From assembly GCF_018918045.1 (NCBI RefSeq), contig NZ_JAHLPU010000048.1, forward strand, positions 40,366 to 104,365: DNA of 64,000 nucleotides, given 5' to 3'. How positions within the stretch are numbered: position 1 is the stretch's first letter; every line of letters begins with the position of its first letter. Shown here piece by piece: positions 44,244 to 53,363 of this stretch. Source of the stretch: Pseudoflavonifractor sp. MSJ-30 (GTDB lineage Bacteria; Bacillota; Clostridia; Oscillospirales; Oscillospiraceae). The translations under genes were made by a program, and so were the position numbers. The notes under the pieces are model-generated. The model was not told where the DNA came from, made no database searches, and saw only the letters and a list, made by a program, of their open reading frames with translations.

Positions 44244-45902
44244 ATGGAGAAAAACAACAATATTCTGGAAGAGGATGACGATGCCTTTCTGGAATCCATA
44301 AACGCGCTGCTGGGAGATGCGCCGGTGGAGCAGGAGGATGCGGCTTTCTCTCCGCCGGCCCCCCTGAAGCGGCAGCAAGCGCCGCTTCCCATCCGGCCCC
44401 AAAAAAGGGCATTCAAATTGTCTAAACATGCCGCGGCCATTGCGAGTGTCCTGGCTGGTATCGCGGCGGTATGCGCGCTGGCCGTACCTGCCATACTGCG
44501 GGCCATGGATCCCTATGACGGGAAAATTGCCCCCGGCGTAACGGTAGGCACGGTAGACCTGAGCGGACTGAGCAGGAGCGAAGCAAAAAAGGCCCTGACG
44601 GACTGCTACAGCAATTCCGAGGATTCTATGGTGGTGTCGTTCCCAGATGTTTCCTCCATTCTGGACGGCACCGGGGAGGCGGATTCCTTTTTAACCCTGA
44701 CCCTTTCCTCCGACGAGACCGGAGCCAAGCTGGACGCTGGCGAAGCGGTACGGGAAGCCTACGCCGTAGGCCGAAAGAGTGATATCGCAGTGAACCGTCT
44801 GCCGCTGCTTCCCTACCTGCATCTGGATCAAACCGCCCTGCGCACGGCAGCGGAAACCTACGCCCAGACATTGAAGGCCCTGTCCCGGGGAGACAGCTAT
44901 TCGATTCAGGATACAGCCCCGGATGTAAGTCCGGAAAAATGGAACGAAAACACGCCCTGCCAGAGCATTCTTCTAAACCGGGGCTGCCCAACCATTGAAA
45001 TCGACACGGAGCACCTGTTCCAGCAGCTGCTGTCCGCTTACGAATCCCAGACCTTTGCGCTGGACTATGACGGTGACGTAACCGTTACCCAGCCGGATGC
45101 CGTGGATCTTGAAGGACTCTGGCAGCAGACCCGTCTGGCAGCTGTAGAGCCCAGCGTGGATCTGGCTACCTATCAGGTGATTCCCGGGCAGCATGGCTAC
45201 GAATTTGACCTGGACGAAGCAAAAACCCAGTGGGCCGATGTATCCTACGGCGGAGAGTTGACCTTGCGGCTCCACTACACCGCCCCGCAAACCGCTGACG
45301 AGGACGCCTATTTTCAGGATGTACTGGGGCATTGTGAGACACCGCACAACGACAATGAAAATCGGAATGCCAATCTGCGCAAAGCCTGTGAGCTGCTGGA
45401 CGGCACCATTCTGCAGCCCGGCCAGGAGCTTTCCTACAATCAGGCCCTGGGCGAACGGACAAAAGAAAAGGGCTGGCTCCCCGCTCCCGCCTATTCCGGC
45501 ACCAAGCTAGTGGATTCCCCGGGCGGCGGCATCTGTCAGGTGTCCTCCACCCTGTATTTGGCCAGTGTTTACGCCGAAATGACCATTGTCGATCGCCGGA
45601 ACCACGGCTACCCCGTCAGCTATATTCCGCTTGGCATGGATGCCACCGTAAGCTGGGGCTTTACGGACCTGAAAATCCGCAACGACTCCCCTCTGCCCGT
45701 GAAGATTCACGCAGAGGAATCCGATGGGTATGTCCGGGTGTCCATCCTGGGTACGGAAACACGGGACTATGACATTGAAATGTCCTACACCGTCGGCGGC
45801 CGGTATGTCCGGACCTACATGAGCAAGATCGACAAAAAGACCGGCGAGCTGATCTCCAAGGAGCCTTACGCACTGTCCGGATATATTGACGATATCTATT
45901 AA
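44244..45902 (+). CDS. VanW-family membrane-anchored protein
   Basis: Protein of 552 residues: cytoplasmic N-terminus (about 1-65, with an acidic start), one membrane helix (AAAIASVLAGIAAVCALAVP), then extracellular domains. The first is a YkuD-like peptidoglycan-binding (PF12229-type) region around KIAPGVTVGTVDLSGLSRSE, which often precedes VanW. The VanW domain is at the C-terminus (RNANLRKACELLDGTILQPG, SPGGGICQVSSTLYLASVYA, then MDATVSWGFTDLKIRNDS). VanW is named from vancomycin clusters, but solitary forms are common in Clostridia and likely bind cell wall; function unproven. Its own promoter separates it from mfd. Confidence 0.92.
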   Translation: MEKNNNILEEDDDAFLESINALLGDAPVEQEDAAFSPPAPLKRQQAPLPIRPQKRAFKLSKHAAAIASVLAGIAAVCALAVPAILRAMDPYDGKIAPGVTVGTVDLSGLSRSEAKKALTDCYSNSEDSMVVSFPDVSSILDGTGEADSFLTLTLSSDETGAKLDAGEAVREAYAVGRKSDIAVNRLPLLPYLHLDQTALRTAAETYAQTLKALSRGDSYSIQDTAPDVSPEKWNENTPCQSILLNRGCPTIEIDTEHLFQQLLSAYESQTFALDYDGDVTVTQPDAVDLEGLWQQTRLAAVEPSVDLATYQVIPGQHGYEFDLDEAKTQWADVSYGGELTLRLHYTAPQTADEDAYFQDVLGHCETPHNDNENRNANLRKACELLDGTILQPGQELSYNQALGERTKEKGWLPAPAYSGTKLVDSPGGGICQVSSTLYLASVYAEMTIVDRRNHGYPVSYIPLGMDATVSWGFTDLKIRNDSPLPVKIHAEESDGYVRVSILGTETRDYDIEMSYTVGGRYVRTYMSKIDKKTGELISKEPYALSGYIDDIY

Positions 45903-45914
45903 TCCCATATTTTG

Positions 45915-45944
45915 AAGGGGGCGGCAGATTTGCCGTCCCCTTTT
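45915..45944 (+). terminator. Terminator of the vanW-like gene
   Basis: AAGGGG-CGGCA / TGCCG-CCCCTT hairpin, then TTTT, right after the stop. Confidence 0.88.
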
Positions 45945-45953
45945 GATTCTATG

Positions 45954-45980
45954 CAGCCGCAGTTATGCGGCTGTTTTCTT
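45954..45980 (+). terminator. Second tandem terminator
   Basis: CAGCCGCA / TGCGGCTG with a 4-base loop, then TTTTCTTT; insulates the next regulatory gene pair. Confidence 0.75.
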
Positions 45981-46009
45981 TAAGATATTTTTAATTTACT
46001 GTTTCTTCC

Positions 46010-46038
46010 TTGACAAGGCGGTCTATTCATGATAGACT
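46010..46038 (+). promoter_or_regulatory. Promoter of the blaI-blaR1-like pair
   Basis: TTGACA, 17-base spacer, TAGACT. The -10 is part of the operator dyad at 46021-46037. Confidence 0.75.
46021..46037. promoter_or_regulatory. Candidate BlaI-type operator
   Basis: GTCTAT TCATG ATAGAC: inverted repeat across the spacer and -10, and a further half-site CAATAGACC at 46066-46074. BlaI-type repressors bind such dyads over their own promoters. Confidence 0.6.
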
Positions 46039-46088
46039 TTCAATAAGTCGATAAGCAATAGACCATTTCTACAGAAAGGATGTTTCCT

Positions 46089-46460
46089 ATGGAAGAACGA
46101 AAGCTGGGCCCCGTAGAGCTGCGGTTTGCGGAGCTGATCTGGAACAATGCCCCTATTCCCTCCGGGGAGCTGGTGAAGCTCTGCGCCAAGGAGCTGGAAT
46201 GGAAAAAGTCCACCACCTATACGGTGCTGAAAAAGCTCTGCGCCCAGGGACTGTTCCGGAACACAAACGGCCTTGTCACCGTGGTGCAGACCCGGCAGGA
46301 TTATCAGGCTTCCCAGAGCCACCAGTTTGTAGCCGATACCTTCTCCGGCTCGCTTCCCGCCTTTTTGGCGGCTTTCGCCCAAGGGCGGCCTCTCTCAAAA
46401 AAGGACATTCAGGATATCAGGGCTTTGATCGATCAATTTGAACAGGAGGGGCAGGTATGA
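46089..46460 (+). CDS. BlaI/MecI/CopY-family repressor
   Basis: Winged-helix repressor of 123 residues. MEERKLGPVELRFAELIWNN, IPSGELVKLCAKELEWKKST and TTYTVLKKLCAQGLFRNTNG form the DNA-binding domain; the C-terminal part dimerises (SFSGSLPAFLAAFAQG-like region, then SKKDIQDIRALIDQFEQEG). The ATG at 46089 has AAAGGATG upstream. It overlaps the next gene (a BlaR1-like sensor protease) by four bases and sits under a dyad-bearing promoter, so it is expected to repress its own operon until cleaved. Any other target is not near. Confidence 0.92.
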   Translation: MEERKLGPVELRFAELIWNNAPIPSGELVKLCAKELEWKKSTTYTVLKKLCAQGLFRNTNGLVTVVQTRQDYQASQSHQFVADTFSGSLPAFLAAFAQGRPLSKKDIQDIRALIDQFEQEGQV

Positions 46461-49036
46461 CAAAGCTATTTCTGTATCTCGCCAACCGGAGCATTACCAC
46501 CGGCTTTCTGATTCTGGCCGTGATCGGTCTACGCTTTCTGTTCCGGAAGCTGCCCAAAGGCCCCCAGCTGCTGCTCTGGGCCTTGGTGGCCCTGCGGCTG
46601 GCGGTTCCCGTCTCTCTGGAAAGCGCCTGGAGCCTGCTTCCCAAAAGCGAGCCTATCTCCGCTCAGGTCATCACGGATACCACCACCGTCCGCCGCTCTT
46701 TCACCGGAGCGGCCATAGATACCACGGCCCCAACAGCCGGCACCGTTTCACCGGCGCCCATCATATCGGAGCTCAGCCCAGCCTCCACGCCGGAGATCGT
46801 TCCGTCTTCCGCACCAACCGGGCCGGAAAGCTTCTTTGGGGTATGCGCCGCCGTCTGGCTTCTGGGCACTGCCGCAATGCTGGCCTACTGTCTGGTGACA
46901 TATGGCCGGCTGAAAAAGCGACTCTCTGTCTGTATGCGGCTGGAGGGATGCGTATACATCTGTGACGCGATTCGCTCTCCTTTTGTCCTGGGACTGGTCC
47001 ATCCCCGCATTTACCTGCCCTCAGACCTGAGCCAAGAGGCCAGAACCTATGTACTGGCCCACGAGCGGGCTCACCTGCGCCATGGAGACGCCTGGTGGAA
47101 GCTGCTGGGCTATGCGCTGCTCAGCGTCTATTGGTTCCACCCGCTGGTGTGGGCTGCTTACTACCTCTTCTGCCGGGACCTGGAGATGGCCTGTGACGAG
47201 CGAGCCATTAAGGGCATGGACACCGTTCAGAAAAAGAATTACGCCTGCACCCTGCTTTTGTGCGCCGCACCCAAGGGCAGCCTTGCCGTGTGCCCGGTAG
47301 CTTTCAGCCAGAACAGCGTAAAGCAGAGAATCGCCAACATCCTGCAACGAAAAACGGCAAAAATCTGGGTACTGGTCATCGCCTGCGCTCTGGCCATTGG
47401 GATTCTCTGGTGCTTCGCCACCGACCCAAAGGCTCCGGAGCCAGGACCTTCCCCCGCAGACGATATTATGTTGGACAGCACCACCGCAGCGGAGGCGGTC
47501 ACTGTGCCGGAAGAGCCGGAGGACCAGGCAGCCTACCAGTTTATGCAGGCCTATCTGGATGCCGCGGCGAAGAATAACTTTGACCACACCGCGGAATATA
47601 TCTACTTTCCCAATGAGGGCGTTTATGCTATGCAGAAGGCGCATTACAGTCCAGGTGTCCACACCATTGACTCCTGGCGGCGAATCAACCCGAAGCTCTG
47701 GGCCTTTGACATTCTGTATGATGGATTTGAGGAGCCTTACCATATGTTCGTAGGCGTGCTGGACGGCGAAAAAAAGGTCATACAGCACGTGGATGACGTC
47801 CCGCAGGCGCTGCGGGAAAATCTGGTAGCAAGCGAGTTTGACAGTGACCTCTATATGCACGAATCCTCTGAAATACAGCAGATTCAATACGAGCTGCACG
47901 CCTTTCGGGTCCCTTCCAAGGTGGAGTGCTTCCAGATGGAAAACGTCCAGCCAAGCTACGCCCTTGGCAATCAGCCCAGCTTTGCGGATGTGATTTTCTC
48001 GACCGATGTGTGGATCATCAATGAAAATTACAGCAGGGCTATGAGGCCGGAGCTCTATACCACCGGCTGTCGGATCACCAGCTACGATGGCCGAAGCGTA
48101 GTCATCCGAAAGGACTGCGAAGGCTTCGACCTGTACAATGCTGACGGCACCTGGAGCAAGCAAATTTTGGGGTCCTATCCGGGCTTCTCCGGTTCTGAAA
48201 TTCTCGCCTATATCCGAAATTGGGCGCTGGAGCAGGAGGCAAACCCCGATTCCGGGCTCTACATCAGCTCCGCACTGGTGCTGGACCAGGAAAGCGGTCA
48301 GGTCTTCTACCCCCTAGGAAAGGATTATTCTGTCGAAGCCGGCAAATGGGGGCAGCTGGCTCTGGCCATTGCCGCGGTACAGGCCGTGCCGGACCCAGAG
48401 GGAACAATCATAAATGTACCCGTGCCCAGCGAATTTCCCTATAACGGCGGCGCTTTCTACGATGTGTCCGTCTTGAATGGCTTGACCGTACAGGACCATC
48501 TCTACCGGATGCTTCTGTGGAACGAGGCAGACTCCACCTACGCCCTGGTTCACGCCATCTGGGGCAGCGAGGAGGCCGCCGTGGCGGCCATGGGGGAAAT
48601 AGCAAATGATGCTTCTGAGAATCCCCCCTACTTCTGGGATCCCTATGATGGCGGCGTTGTCTCCGCCGGAAGCATCGCCGACCTGGTCACCAAGGCACTG
48701 GAGTACCCGCTGCTGAAAAAAATCTGGCAGTCCGGTTCCTACACCATCCCAAGCACAGGGGAAACAGTCTATTCCCGGAACGCCCTTCTGCCGGCCAATC
48801 CCATACAGCTATCACATACCAGCCAGGACAGCCGTGTGACGGGGGGCCTCGCCCACTGTACCAGGGGCTATGCCGACATGGCCGTCACCGCCGAATACCG
48901 GGGGCGTCAGGTGCTCTGTATCGTCCTGGGCGCCCAACGCATCAGCCACCGGAAAGCCCCGGACAGCTACGACATTGTTGACCGATGGGGCAACTACGAG
49001 GAAATGGAGAAGCTCCTGGACAGGACCTTCGAATAA
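46457..49036 (+). CDS. BlaR1/MecR1-like M56 protease fused to a degenerate DD-carboxypeptidase domain
   Basis: Protein of 859 residues. Residues about 1-310 are the M56 membrane protease: helices at the N-terminus, the zinc site H202-ERAH in VLAHERAHLRHGD, and CDERAIKGM with the next ligand. A helix at about 300-320 leads to the outside. A region around 360-590 is of unknown type. Residues about 600-850 resemble S11 penicillin-binding enzymes (ISSALVLDQESGQVFYPLGK like the AxSAxVLDxxTGxVLYxK start), but the three catalytic motifs are lost: SxxK reads EAGK, SxN region reads LLWNEADSTYALVHAIWG, KTG region reads VTGGLAHCTRGYADM. BlaR1 normally ends in a class D beta-lactamase-like sensor. So this is a new type of sensor, binding a ligand without hydrolysis by inference. 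Confidence 0.85.
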   Translation: MTKLFLYLANRSITTGFLILAVIGLRFLFRKLPKGPQLLLWALVALRLAVPVSLESAWSLLPKSEPISAQVITDTTTVRRSFTGAAIDTTAPTAGTVSPAPIISELSPASTPEIVPSSAPTGPESFFGVCAAVWLLGTAAMLAYCLVTYGRLKKRLSVCMRLEGCVYICDAIRSPFVLGLVHPRIYLPSDLSQEARTYVLAHERAHLRHGDAWWKLLGYALLSVYWFHPLVWAAYYLFCRDLEMACDERAIKGMDTVQKKNYACTLLLCAAPKGSLAVCPVAFSQNSVKQRIANILQRKTAKIWVLVIACALAIGILWCFATDPKAPEPGPSPADDIMLDSTTAAEAVTVPEEPEDQAAYQFMQAYLDAAAKNNFDHTAEYIYFPNEGVYAMQKAHYSPGVHTIDSWRRINPKLWAFDILYDGFEEPYHMFVGVLDGEKKVIQHVDDVPQALRENLVASEFDSDLYMHESSEIQQIQYELHAFRVPSKVECFQMENVQPSYALGNQPSFADVIFSTDVWIINENYSRAMRPELYTTGCRITSYDGRSVVIRKDCEGFDLYNADGTWSKQILGSYPGFSGSEILAYIRNWALEQEANPDSGLYISSALVLDQESGQVFYPLGKDYSVEAGKWGQLALAIAAVQAVPDPEGTIINVPVPSEFPYNGGAFYDVSVLNGLTVQDHLYRMLLWNEADSTYALVHAIWGSEEAAVAAMGEIANDASENPPYFWDPYDGGVVSAGSIADLVTKALEYPLLKKIWQSGSYTIPSTGETVYSRNALLPANPIQLSHTSQDSRVTGGLAHCTRGYADMAVTAEYRGRQVLCIVLGAQRISHRKAPDSYDIVDRWGNYEEMEKLLDRTFE

Positions 49037-49042
49037 CAAATG

Positions 49043-49066
49043 ACCGGCTGCCTGCGGGCAGCCGGT
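49043..49066. terminator. Shared terminator of blaR1-like and MATE genes
   Basis: ACCGGCTGCC / GGCAGCCGGT with a TGCG loop; TTTGATTT follows on the plus strand. It lies between two convergent genes. Confidence 0.82.
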
Positions 49067-49071
49067 TTGAT

Positions 49072-50430
49072 TTACGCTTTTTCCTCCAGCTCCGGTTCCG
49101 GCTTCTTTTCCATCCAGGGTCCTGTACGGTAATAGTACAGGGAAATCACCGCCGCGGCAATCCAGCCCACAGGCCAGGAGGCCCAGATGCCGAGCGAGCC
49201 CATAGCCGTCCGGCTGAGAACAGAAGCCAGCACCACCCGCAGGAACAGATCCACAAAGGTCGCCACCATGAATTTCTTCATCAGTCCGGCGCCCCGGAGG
49301 ATGCCATCGGCAATCAGCTTGGCGGAGATCACCATATAGAAGGGAGAGACAATGCGCAGGAAGGTAAGCCCCGTTTTGGCGGCAGTATCGGATCCCTCAT
49401 CCAGGAACAGCCGCAGCACATACTTGCCGCCCAGAAAATAAATCAGAACCAGAGGAATTGCAAAGGTCCAGATCATTTTCAGGCCGGCTTTGAAACCCTG
49501 ACGCACCCGGGGCAGCTTTTCCGCACCGATGTTCTGGGCGGTGTAATTGGAAACGCCATTGCCGATGGTGGTAAAACAGGTCAGTGCCAGACTGTTCAGC
49601 TTGATGGCGGCGGAATAGCCTGCCATGACCGCGGGGCCGAAGCCGTTAATCAGGCCCTGAATAATGATATTGCCCACGGAGATGAAGCTCTGCTGCAAAA
49701 TACTGGGAACAGCAATGATCACAATCCGCCCAAGCAGCTGCTTGTTAAACAAGGGTGCCTTCTCCCCCGCGCACACTTTTTCCAGCCGCCGGACCACTAC
49801 AACGACCGCCAGCAGGCAGCTGACCCCCTGGCACAGGAAGGTAGCCCATGCCACACCGGCCACACCCATCCGGAATGCCTTGACAAACAGGATGTCCATG
49901 GCGATATTGGACAGGGACGATACCGCCAGAAACCAGAAAGGCGTTTTGGAATCACCCATGGCGGAGAAGATGCCGGTGGAAATATTATAGAAGAAGACAA
50001 AGGGCAGGCCGTAGACATAGATATCCAGATACAGCTTGGAATCCGCCAGAACCTCCTCCGGAGTTCGGATCAGCCGCAGGAGGCCATTGCAGCAGGTCAC
50101 GCCCAAAACCATCAGCGTGCCGCACACCAGCGCGCTGAAGATAGCGGCAGTATATACGGCGGTCTTCACGCCCTTATAATCCTTGGCCCCAAACAGCTGG
50201 GACACGATGACGGAGCAGCCCATATTGCAGCCAAAGGCGAAGGCAAGGAAAATCAGGGTGATCTCATAGCTGTTGCCAACGGCAGCCAGCGCATTCTCGC
50301 CGATGAATTTTCCGGCCACCAGACTGTCCGCAATGTTATAAAGCTGCTGGAAGATGATGCTGCCAAGCAAAGGGATGCAGAACTGCCGCAGCACCTTATC
50401 CGGCGCGCCGACGGTAAGATCCTTATTCAT
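49072..50430 (-). CDS. MATE-family efflux transporter (second)
   Basis: Multidrug exporter of 452 residues with 12 helices: MNKDLTVGAPDKVLRQFCIP, LLGSIIFQQLYNIADSLVAG and VGNSYEITLIFLAFAFGCNM show the MATE N-terminal half, and the repeat in the second half is MAGYSAAIKLNSLALTCFTT. It belongs to a different subgroup from the MATE at 32.6 kb. Own promoter upstream, GAGGAG site. Ends with a Glu/Pro-rich tail (KKPEPELEEKA). Convergent with the BlaR1-like gene; no sign that the two work together. Confidence 0.93.
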   Translation of the reverse strand: MNKDLTVGAPDKVLRQFCIPLLGSIIFQQLYNIADSLVAGKFIGENALAAVGNSYEITLIFLAFAFGCNMGCSVIVSQLFGAKDYKGVKTAVYTAAIFSALVCGTLMVLGVTCCNGLLRLIRTPEEVLADSKLYLDIYVYGLPFVFFYNISTGIFSAMGDSKTPFWFLAVSSLSNIAMDILFVKAFRMGVAGVAWATFLCQGVSCLLAVVVVVRRLEKVCAGEKAPLFNKQLLGRIVIIAVPSILQQSFISVGNIIIQGLINGFGPAVMAGYSAAIKLNSLALTCFTTIGNGVSNYTAQNIGAEKLPRVRQGFKAGLKMIWTFAIPLVLIYFLGGKYVLRLFLDEGSDTAAKTGLTFLRIVSPFYMVISAKLIADGILRGAGLMKKFMVATFVDLFLRVVLASVLSRTAMGSLGIWASWPVGWIAAAVISLYYYRTGPWMEKKPEPELEEKA

Positions 50431-50473
50431 TTCAAAACACTCCTCATGGATTTCTCACAAAAATTCATTCCAT

Positions 50474-50501
50474 ATTTTAGCATATTCTAACAAAAAATCA
50501 A
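50474..50501 (-). promoter_or_regulatory. Promoter of the second MATE gene
   Basis: Minus strand TTGATT, 16-base spacer, TAAAAT, 43 bases before the start. Confidence 0.6.
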
Positions 50502-50659
50502 CCGTTTTCTAAATTTCCGGCGTTTTCCATATCTCCGCTGTCTTCTTTCCATCCGGAATTCTTGGGAGAACCGTCGCCTTTGCCGGTTTCCCCGAAGATA
50601 TGCTTTGTCAAGGGGAAAGGTTGTGGATTTTCCGGGGCGTTTTCTGTGAAAATCGCCTA

Positions 50660-50688
50660 TTGTGCCGTTCCCGGCCCTGTGCTATAAT
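50660..50688 (+). promoter_or_regulatory. Promoter of the small gene at 50.7 kb
   Basis: TTGTGC, 17-base spacer, TATAAT, 36 bases before the start at 50725. It also rules out the earlier in-frame start codons. Confidence 0.75.
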
Positions 50689-50724
50689 CCGTCACAGTGT
50701 GTTTTTATGGGAGGTTTGAAAAAG

Positions 50725-51033
50725 ATGGCAGCACCTGTATTACAGTCCGCGCCCCTGCCCCTGTATCAGCTGGAAGCGGATGTCTTCTCGAAAATTCCCG
50801 GTATGGCCCAGCTCCGCACCGCCCGGGAGGATCCCAGGCTTCGGGCCAAATACCCGGACGCCGCCTTTGCCCTGATGACCGCGGAAAATCTCTTTACCGG
50901 CGACCCGGAGCAATGCGCCATCCACCAGGAGGCCTATTTTTCCATTTTACAGGGTGAAAGCATGAAAAACGTCCGTTTCCGCTATGAAAAGGAAATGGAC
51001 GCCTATGTAAAAGAACATATGTGGGATTATTGA
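50725..51033 (+). CDS. Small soluble protein, unknown function
   Basis: Protein of 102 residues starting MAAPVLQSAPLPLYQLEADV, after GGGAGG (11 bases before ATG). It is helical and has conserved-looking stretches AALFA-like in YPDAAFALMTAENLFTGDPE and a charged end (VRFRYEKEMDAYVKEHMWDY). I do not recognise a family. The gene has its own strong promoter and terminator, so it is a monocistronic unit and probably real. No membrane helices or signal peptide. Confidence 0.7.
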   Translation: MAAPVLQSAPLPLYQLEADVFSKIPGMAQLRTAREDPRLRAKYPDAAFALMTAENLFTGDPEQCAIHQEAYFSILQGESMKNVRFRYEKEMDAYVKEHMWDY

Positions 51034-51037
51034 GCAC

Positions 51038-51064
51038 GGGGCCGCTGCCAAATGCAGCGGCCCC
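51038..51064. terminator. Shared terminator of two convergent genes
   Basis: GGGGCCGCTGC / GCAGCGGCCCC with a 5-base loop, then TGATTTTC on the plus strand. Confidence 0.88.
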
Positions 51065-51070
51065 TGATTT

Positions 51071-52642
51071 TCATTGCAGCAGCTTCCACTGCTGGGGCTT
51101 GGGCAACCCCTCAGTGGTGTAGTCCTCCCGAGGGGGGCGGACGGCGTGGAGCTTTGGGATGCCTGTGCTGTCCAGGTAGATCACCTCGTAGGGTTCACTG
51201 TTCGAGGAATACATGCATTCCACCTTCCACATCCGCGTCCCCTCATCGTAGGAGACCGTAAACATGTTAAAGCCCTTCTCCGCGACTTCCTTCTGTGCCA
51301 GCTTCAGGATGGTGTCCCGATCCGGCGACGCCTGGGGCTGTGTGCCCGCAAAGCCCTGGGTCCGCATTTCATAGCCCATAGCCTCTATGGCCTCCAGCTC
51401 CTCAGCATAGGAGAAGGCGGGCAGGGCCCGGATATCCACAGAGGCGATGGCTTCGGCAATCTGTTCCGGAGTCTCGTCCATGACCTCGATGGCAGTCGTC
51501 TGCTGCTCGGAAATATAGTCTATTTTCCGGATCTCTCCCGCGGCGTCATATTGAACACGCAGCTCTGCACCTTCGCGCACACCGCCCCAGAATTCAAAGG
51601 GGCCCTTCCGGAAGATCACCGTATCTCCGTCTGCTGCCGCCTGCTCTGTCCTGTAAAGGAAGGATTCCGTGACTGACAGTGCCAGCTTCACGCAGTCTGA
51701 CGCGTCGTAATATACGGCTTCCATTTCTGCCGGGGGGCCGTCCATTTCCTCGCTGCCCCAAATCAGGCTGTAGAGCTGCCCGTTCCATTCCAACTCCGCC
51801 CGATCCCATTGGAACTGATGCAGGCCATGAATGTAGCTGCACCTTCTCGCAAGGAAGTTTCCGTTGTCCCACCATATGTCTTTGGTCAGATCCTGGTCAT
51901 CCATTACATAATAGCTCTCGCTGCGGATATGGAAGGTCTGTCTGGCCTTCAGCCGCGCCAGCGCATTTTCAAAGTCATCCATATATCCCTGAATGTCATT
52001 GCTGAAGACGATGAACTTGGCGTAGGCCCCCATGGTGTTTTCCGGGTGCTCCGGGGTGTTCAGCATCATACCCACCCGATAGATGCCGGCCTCCAGCTGA
52101 CCGTACATCCGGACCGGATCCACCGTCCAGCTGGTATTCTCCCCGGCAGGGAGCGACTGCCGGGAGACCTGCCAAGGCGCTCCGGACAGGGTCTGTATTT
52201 CCTGAAACGCTTCCCCGTCCCACTTCTCAAGCCAGTATTCCTCCCCTGCTTCCAGGGCCTTTTCCGTGTTCTCACCGTAGGTGTCCTCCGCTATCTTGGC
52301 CGACCAGGGATTTGCCGTGATATTCAGATTTCCATCATCCTTCAACTCCGCCGACAGCTCTACAACCACACCAAAGACATCCCAGTTCTTGGATGCGACT
52401 CCGATATACTTCATATCCTGATATTCCTGCAGTGCTTTCTGCTGCTCCGGAGTCCAGTTCAGATTTCTGGCAATGGCGGCGTAGGCCGTAGCACCCAGGC
52501 AGGCCACCAAAGCGGCGATCAGCAGAAAACGGATCGTTTTTCTGCCGCGCCCGCTTTTCTGTCTGGCCATCGTTCCTTCTGCCTCCTGAATCCAGGCATC
52601 CGGCAGGGTATTCAGCATGGAAAACAGATCAACCGACTTCAT
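51071..52642 (-). CDS. Membrane-anchored anti-sigma-like protein
   Basis: Protein of 523 residues paired with the ECF sigma gene, whose 3' end it overlaps by 14 bases. The N-terminal cytoplasmic part (MKSVDLFSMLNTLPDAWIQE) is the likely sigma-binding region, one membrane helix follows (IRFLLIAALVACLGATAYAA), and a large extracellular domain fills the rest (residues about 60-523, with beta-rich stretches such as SYIHGLHQFQWDRAELEW). It is an unusually long sensor domain. The C-terminal part may be a PepSY- or PBP-accessory-like fold, but I cannot name one. Function: holds the sigma factor until a wall-related signal is sensed (inference). Confidence 0.8.
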   Translation of the reverse strand: MKSVDLFSMLNTLPDAWIQEAEGTMARQKSGRGRKTIRFLLIAALVACLGATAYAAIARNLNWTPEQQKALQEYQDMKYIGVASKNWDVFGVVVELSAELKDDGNLNITANPWSAKIAEDTYGENTEKALEAGEEYWLEKWDGEAFQEIQTLSGAPWQVSRQSLPAGENTSWTVDPVRMYGQLEAGIYRVGMMLNTPEHPENTMGAYAKFIVFSNDIQGYMDDFENALARLKARQTFHIRSESYYVMDDQDLTKDIWWDNGNFLARRCSYIHGLHQFQWDRAELEWNGQLYSLIWGSEEMDGPPAEMEAVYYDASDCVKLALSVTESFLYRTEQAAADGDTVIFRKGPFEFWGGVREGAELRVQYDAAGEIRKIDYISEQQTTAIEVMDETPEQIAEAIASVDIRALPAFSYAEELEAIEAMGYEMRTQGFAGTQPQASPDRDTILKLAQKEVAEKGFNMFTVSYDEGTRMWKVECMYSSNSEPYEVIYLDSTGIPKLHAVRPPREDYTTEGLPKPQQWKLLQ

Positions 52643-53195
52643 AAAGGCCCTCCTTTTTCAAAACGGCCCCCAGCTTTTTCCGGGACCTGTACAGACTGGA
52701 CTTGACCGCGGACTGGCTCAGGCCCGTTTCCGCGGCAATTTCCCCCAGGGATTCCGCATACCAGTAGCGTTTCAGAAATACGATCCGCTCCTGAGTTGGC
52801 AGTCCGCCGCAGAAGTCCCGTAGCCGCGCTTCCAGCTCTTTCCGCTCCATCTCCTGGGTCACGTCCCAGGAAGAGGGCGTGCAGGCTTCCAGCTCCTCCA
52901 GCGCCACAGCCACAGTACCGCCGCCGCGCTTGACCGCGCTCTGCTTCCGCCAACGGCTGACAGAAATATTCCTCGTGATCTTGCCCAGAAAAACGGACAG
53001 AATCTGTGGCCGCACCGGCGGCATCCGGTTCCATGCGCTCATGTATGTATCGCTGACGCACTCCTCGGAATCGTCCGGGTTCTCCAAAATCCGGTTGGCA
53101 ATGGTGAAGCAGTATTTTCCGTACTTTTTATCTGTCTGTACAATGGCCTCCTCGGACCGATCCCAATAGAGATCAATAATGGCCTGATCGTCCAT
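52629..53195 (-). CDS. ECF-type RNA polymerase sigma factor
   Basis: Intact ECF sigma factor of 188 residues: region 2 (ANRILENPDDSEECVSDTYM, SAWNRMPPVRPQILSVFLGK, ITRNISVSRWRKQSAVKRG) and region 4 (CGGLPTQERIVFLKRYWYAE, SLGEIAAETGLSQSAVKSSL). I start at MDDQAIIDLYWD, six bases after GGAGGG. The downstream anti-sigma gene overlaps by 14 bases. The promoter upstream is sigma-A like rather than ECF type, so constitutive expression with anti-sigma control is likely. Contrast the frameshifted ECF at 15.2 kb. Confidence 0.9.
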   Translation of the reverse strand: MDDQAIIDLYWDRSEEAIVQTDKKYGKYCFTIANRILENPDDSEECVSDTYMSAWNRMPPVRPQILSVFLGKITRNISVSRWRKQSAVKRGGGTVAVALEELEACTPSSWDVTQEMERKELEARLRDFCGGLPTQERIVFLKRYWYAESLGEIAAETGLSQSAVKSSLYRSRKKLGAVLKKEGLYEVG

Positions 53196-53267
53196 GTGCA
53201 TCCCTCCTTGTTTCTTTTGGGCCCTTCACCTATACAGTCGCAGAAAACACCCGGATGGTTTTTCCTT

Positions 53268-53295
53268 AGTATAACAAATTTTGAAAAAGACGCAA
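53268..53295 (-). promoter_or_regulatory. Promoter of the ECF sigma gene
   Basis: Minus strand TTGCGT, 16-base spacer, TATACT, 73 bases before the start. Confidence 0.6.
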
Positions 53296-53363
53296 GAAAA
53301 ATGGGGCCATTAAAAAGTCGTCGTCACTGGTTTGCAATGACACGCCTTCTTAACGGCCCCATT
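53296..53363 (-). terminator. Terminator of the pilus-sortase operon
   Basis: Minus strand AATGGGGCC.TTAA / TTAA.GGCCCCATT stem with a 36-base loop, then TTTTTCTTG. Between it and the sortase fragment (53364-53607) I see no gene. Confidence 0.7.
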
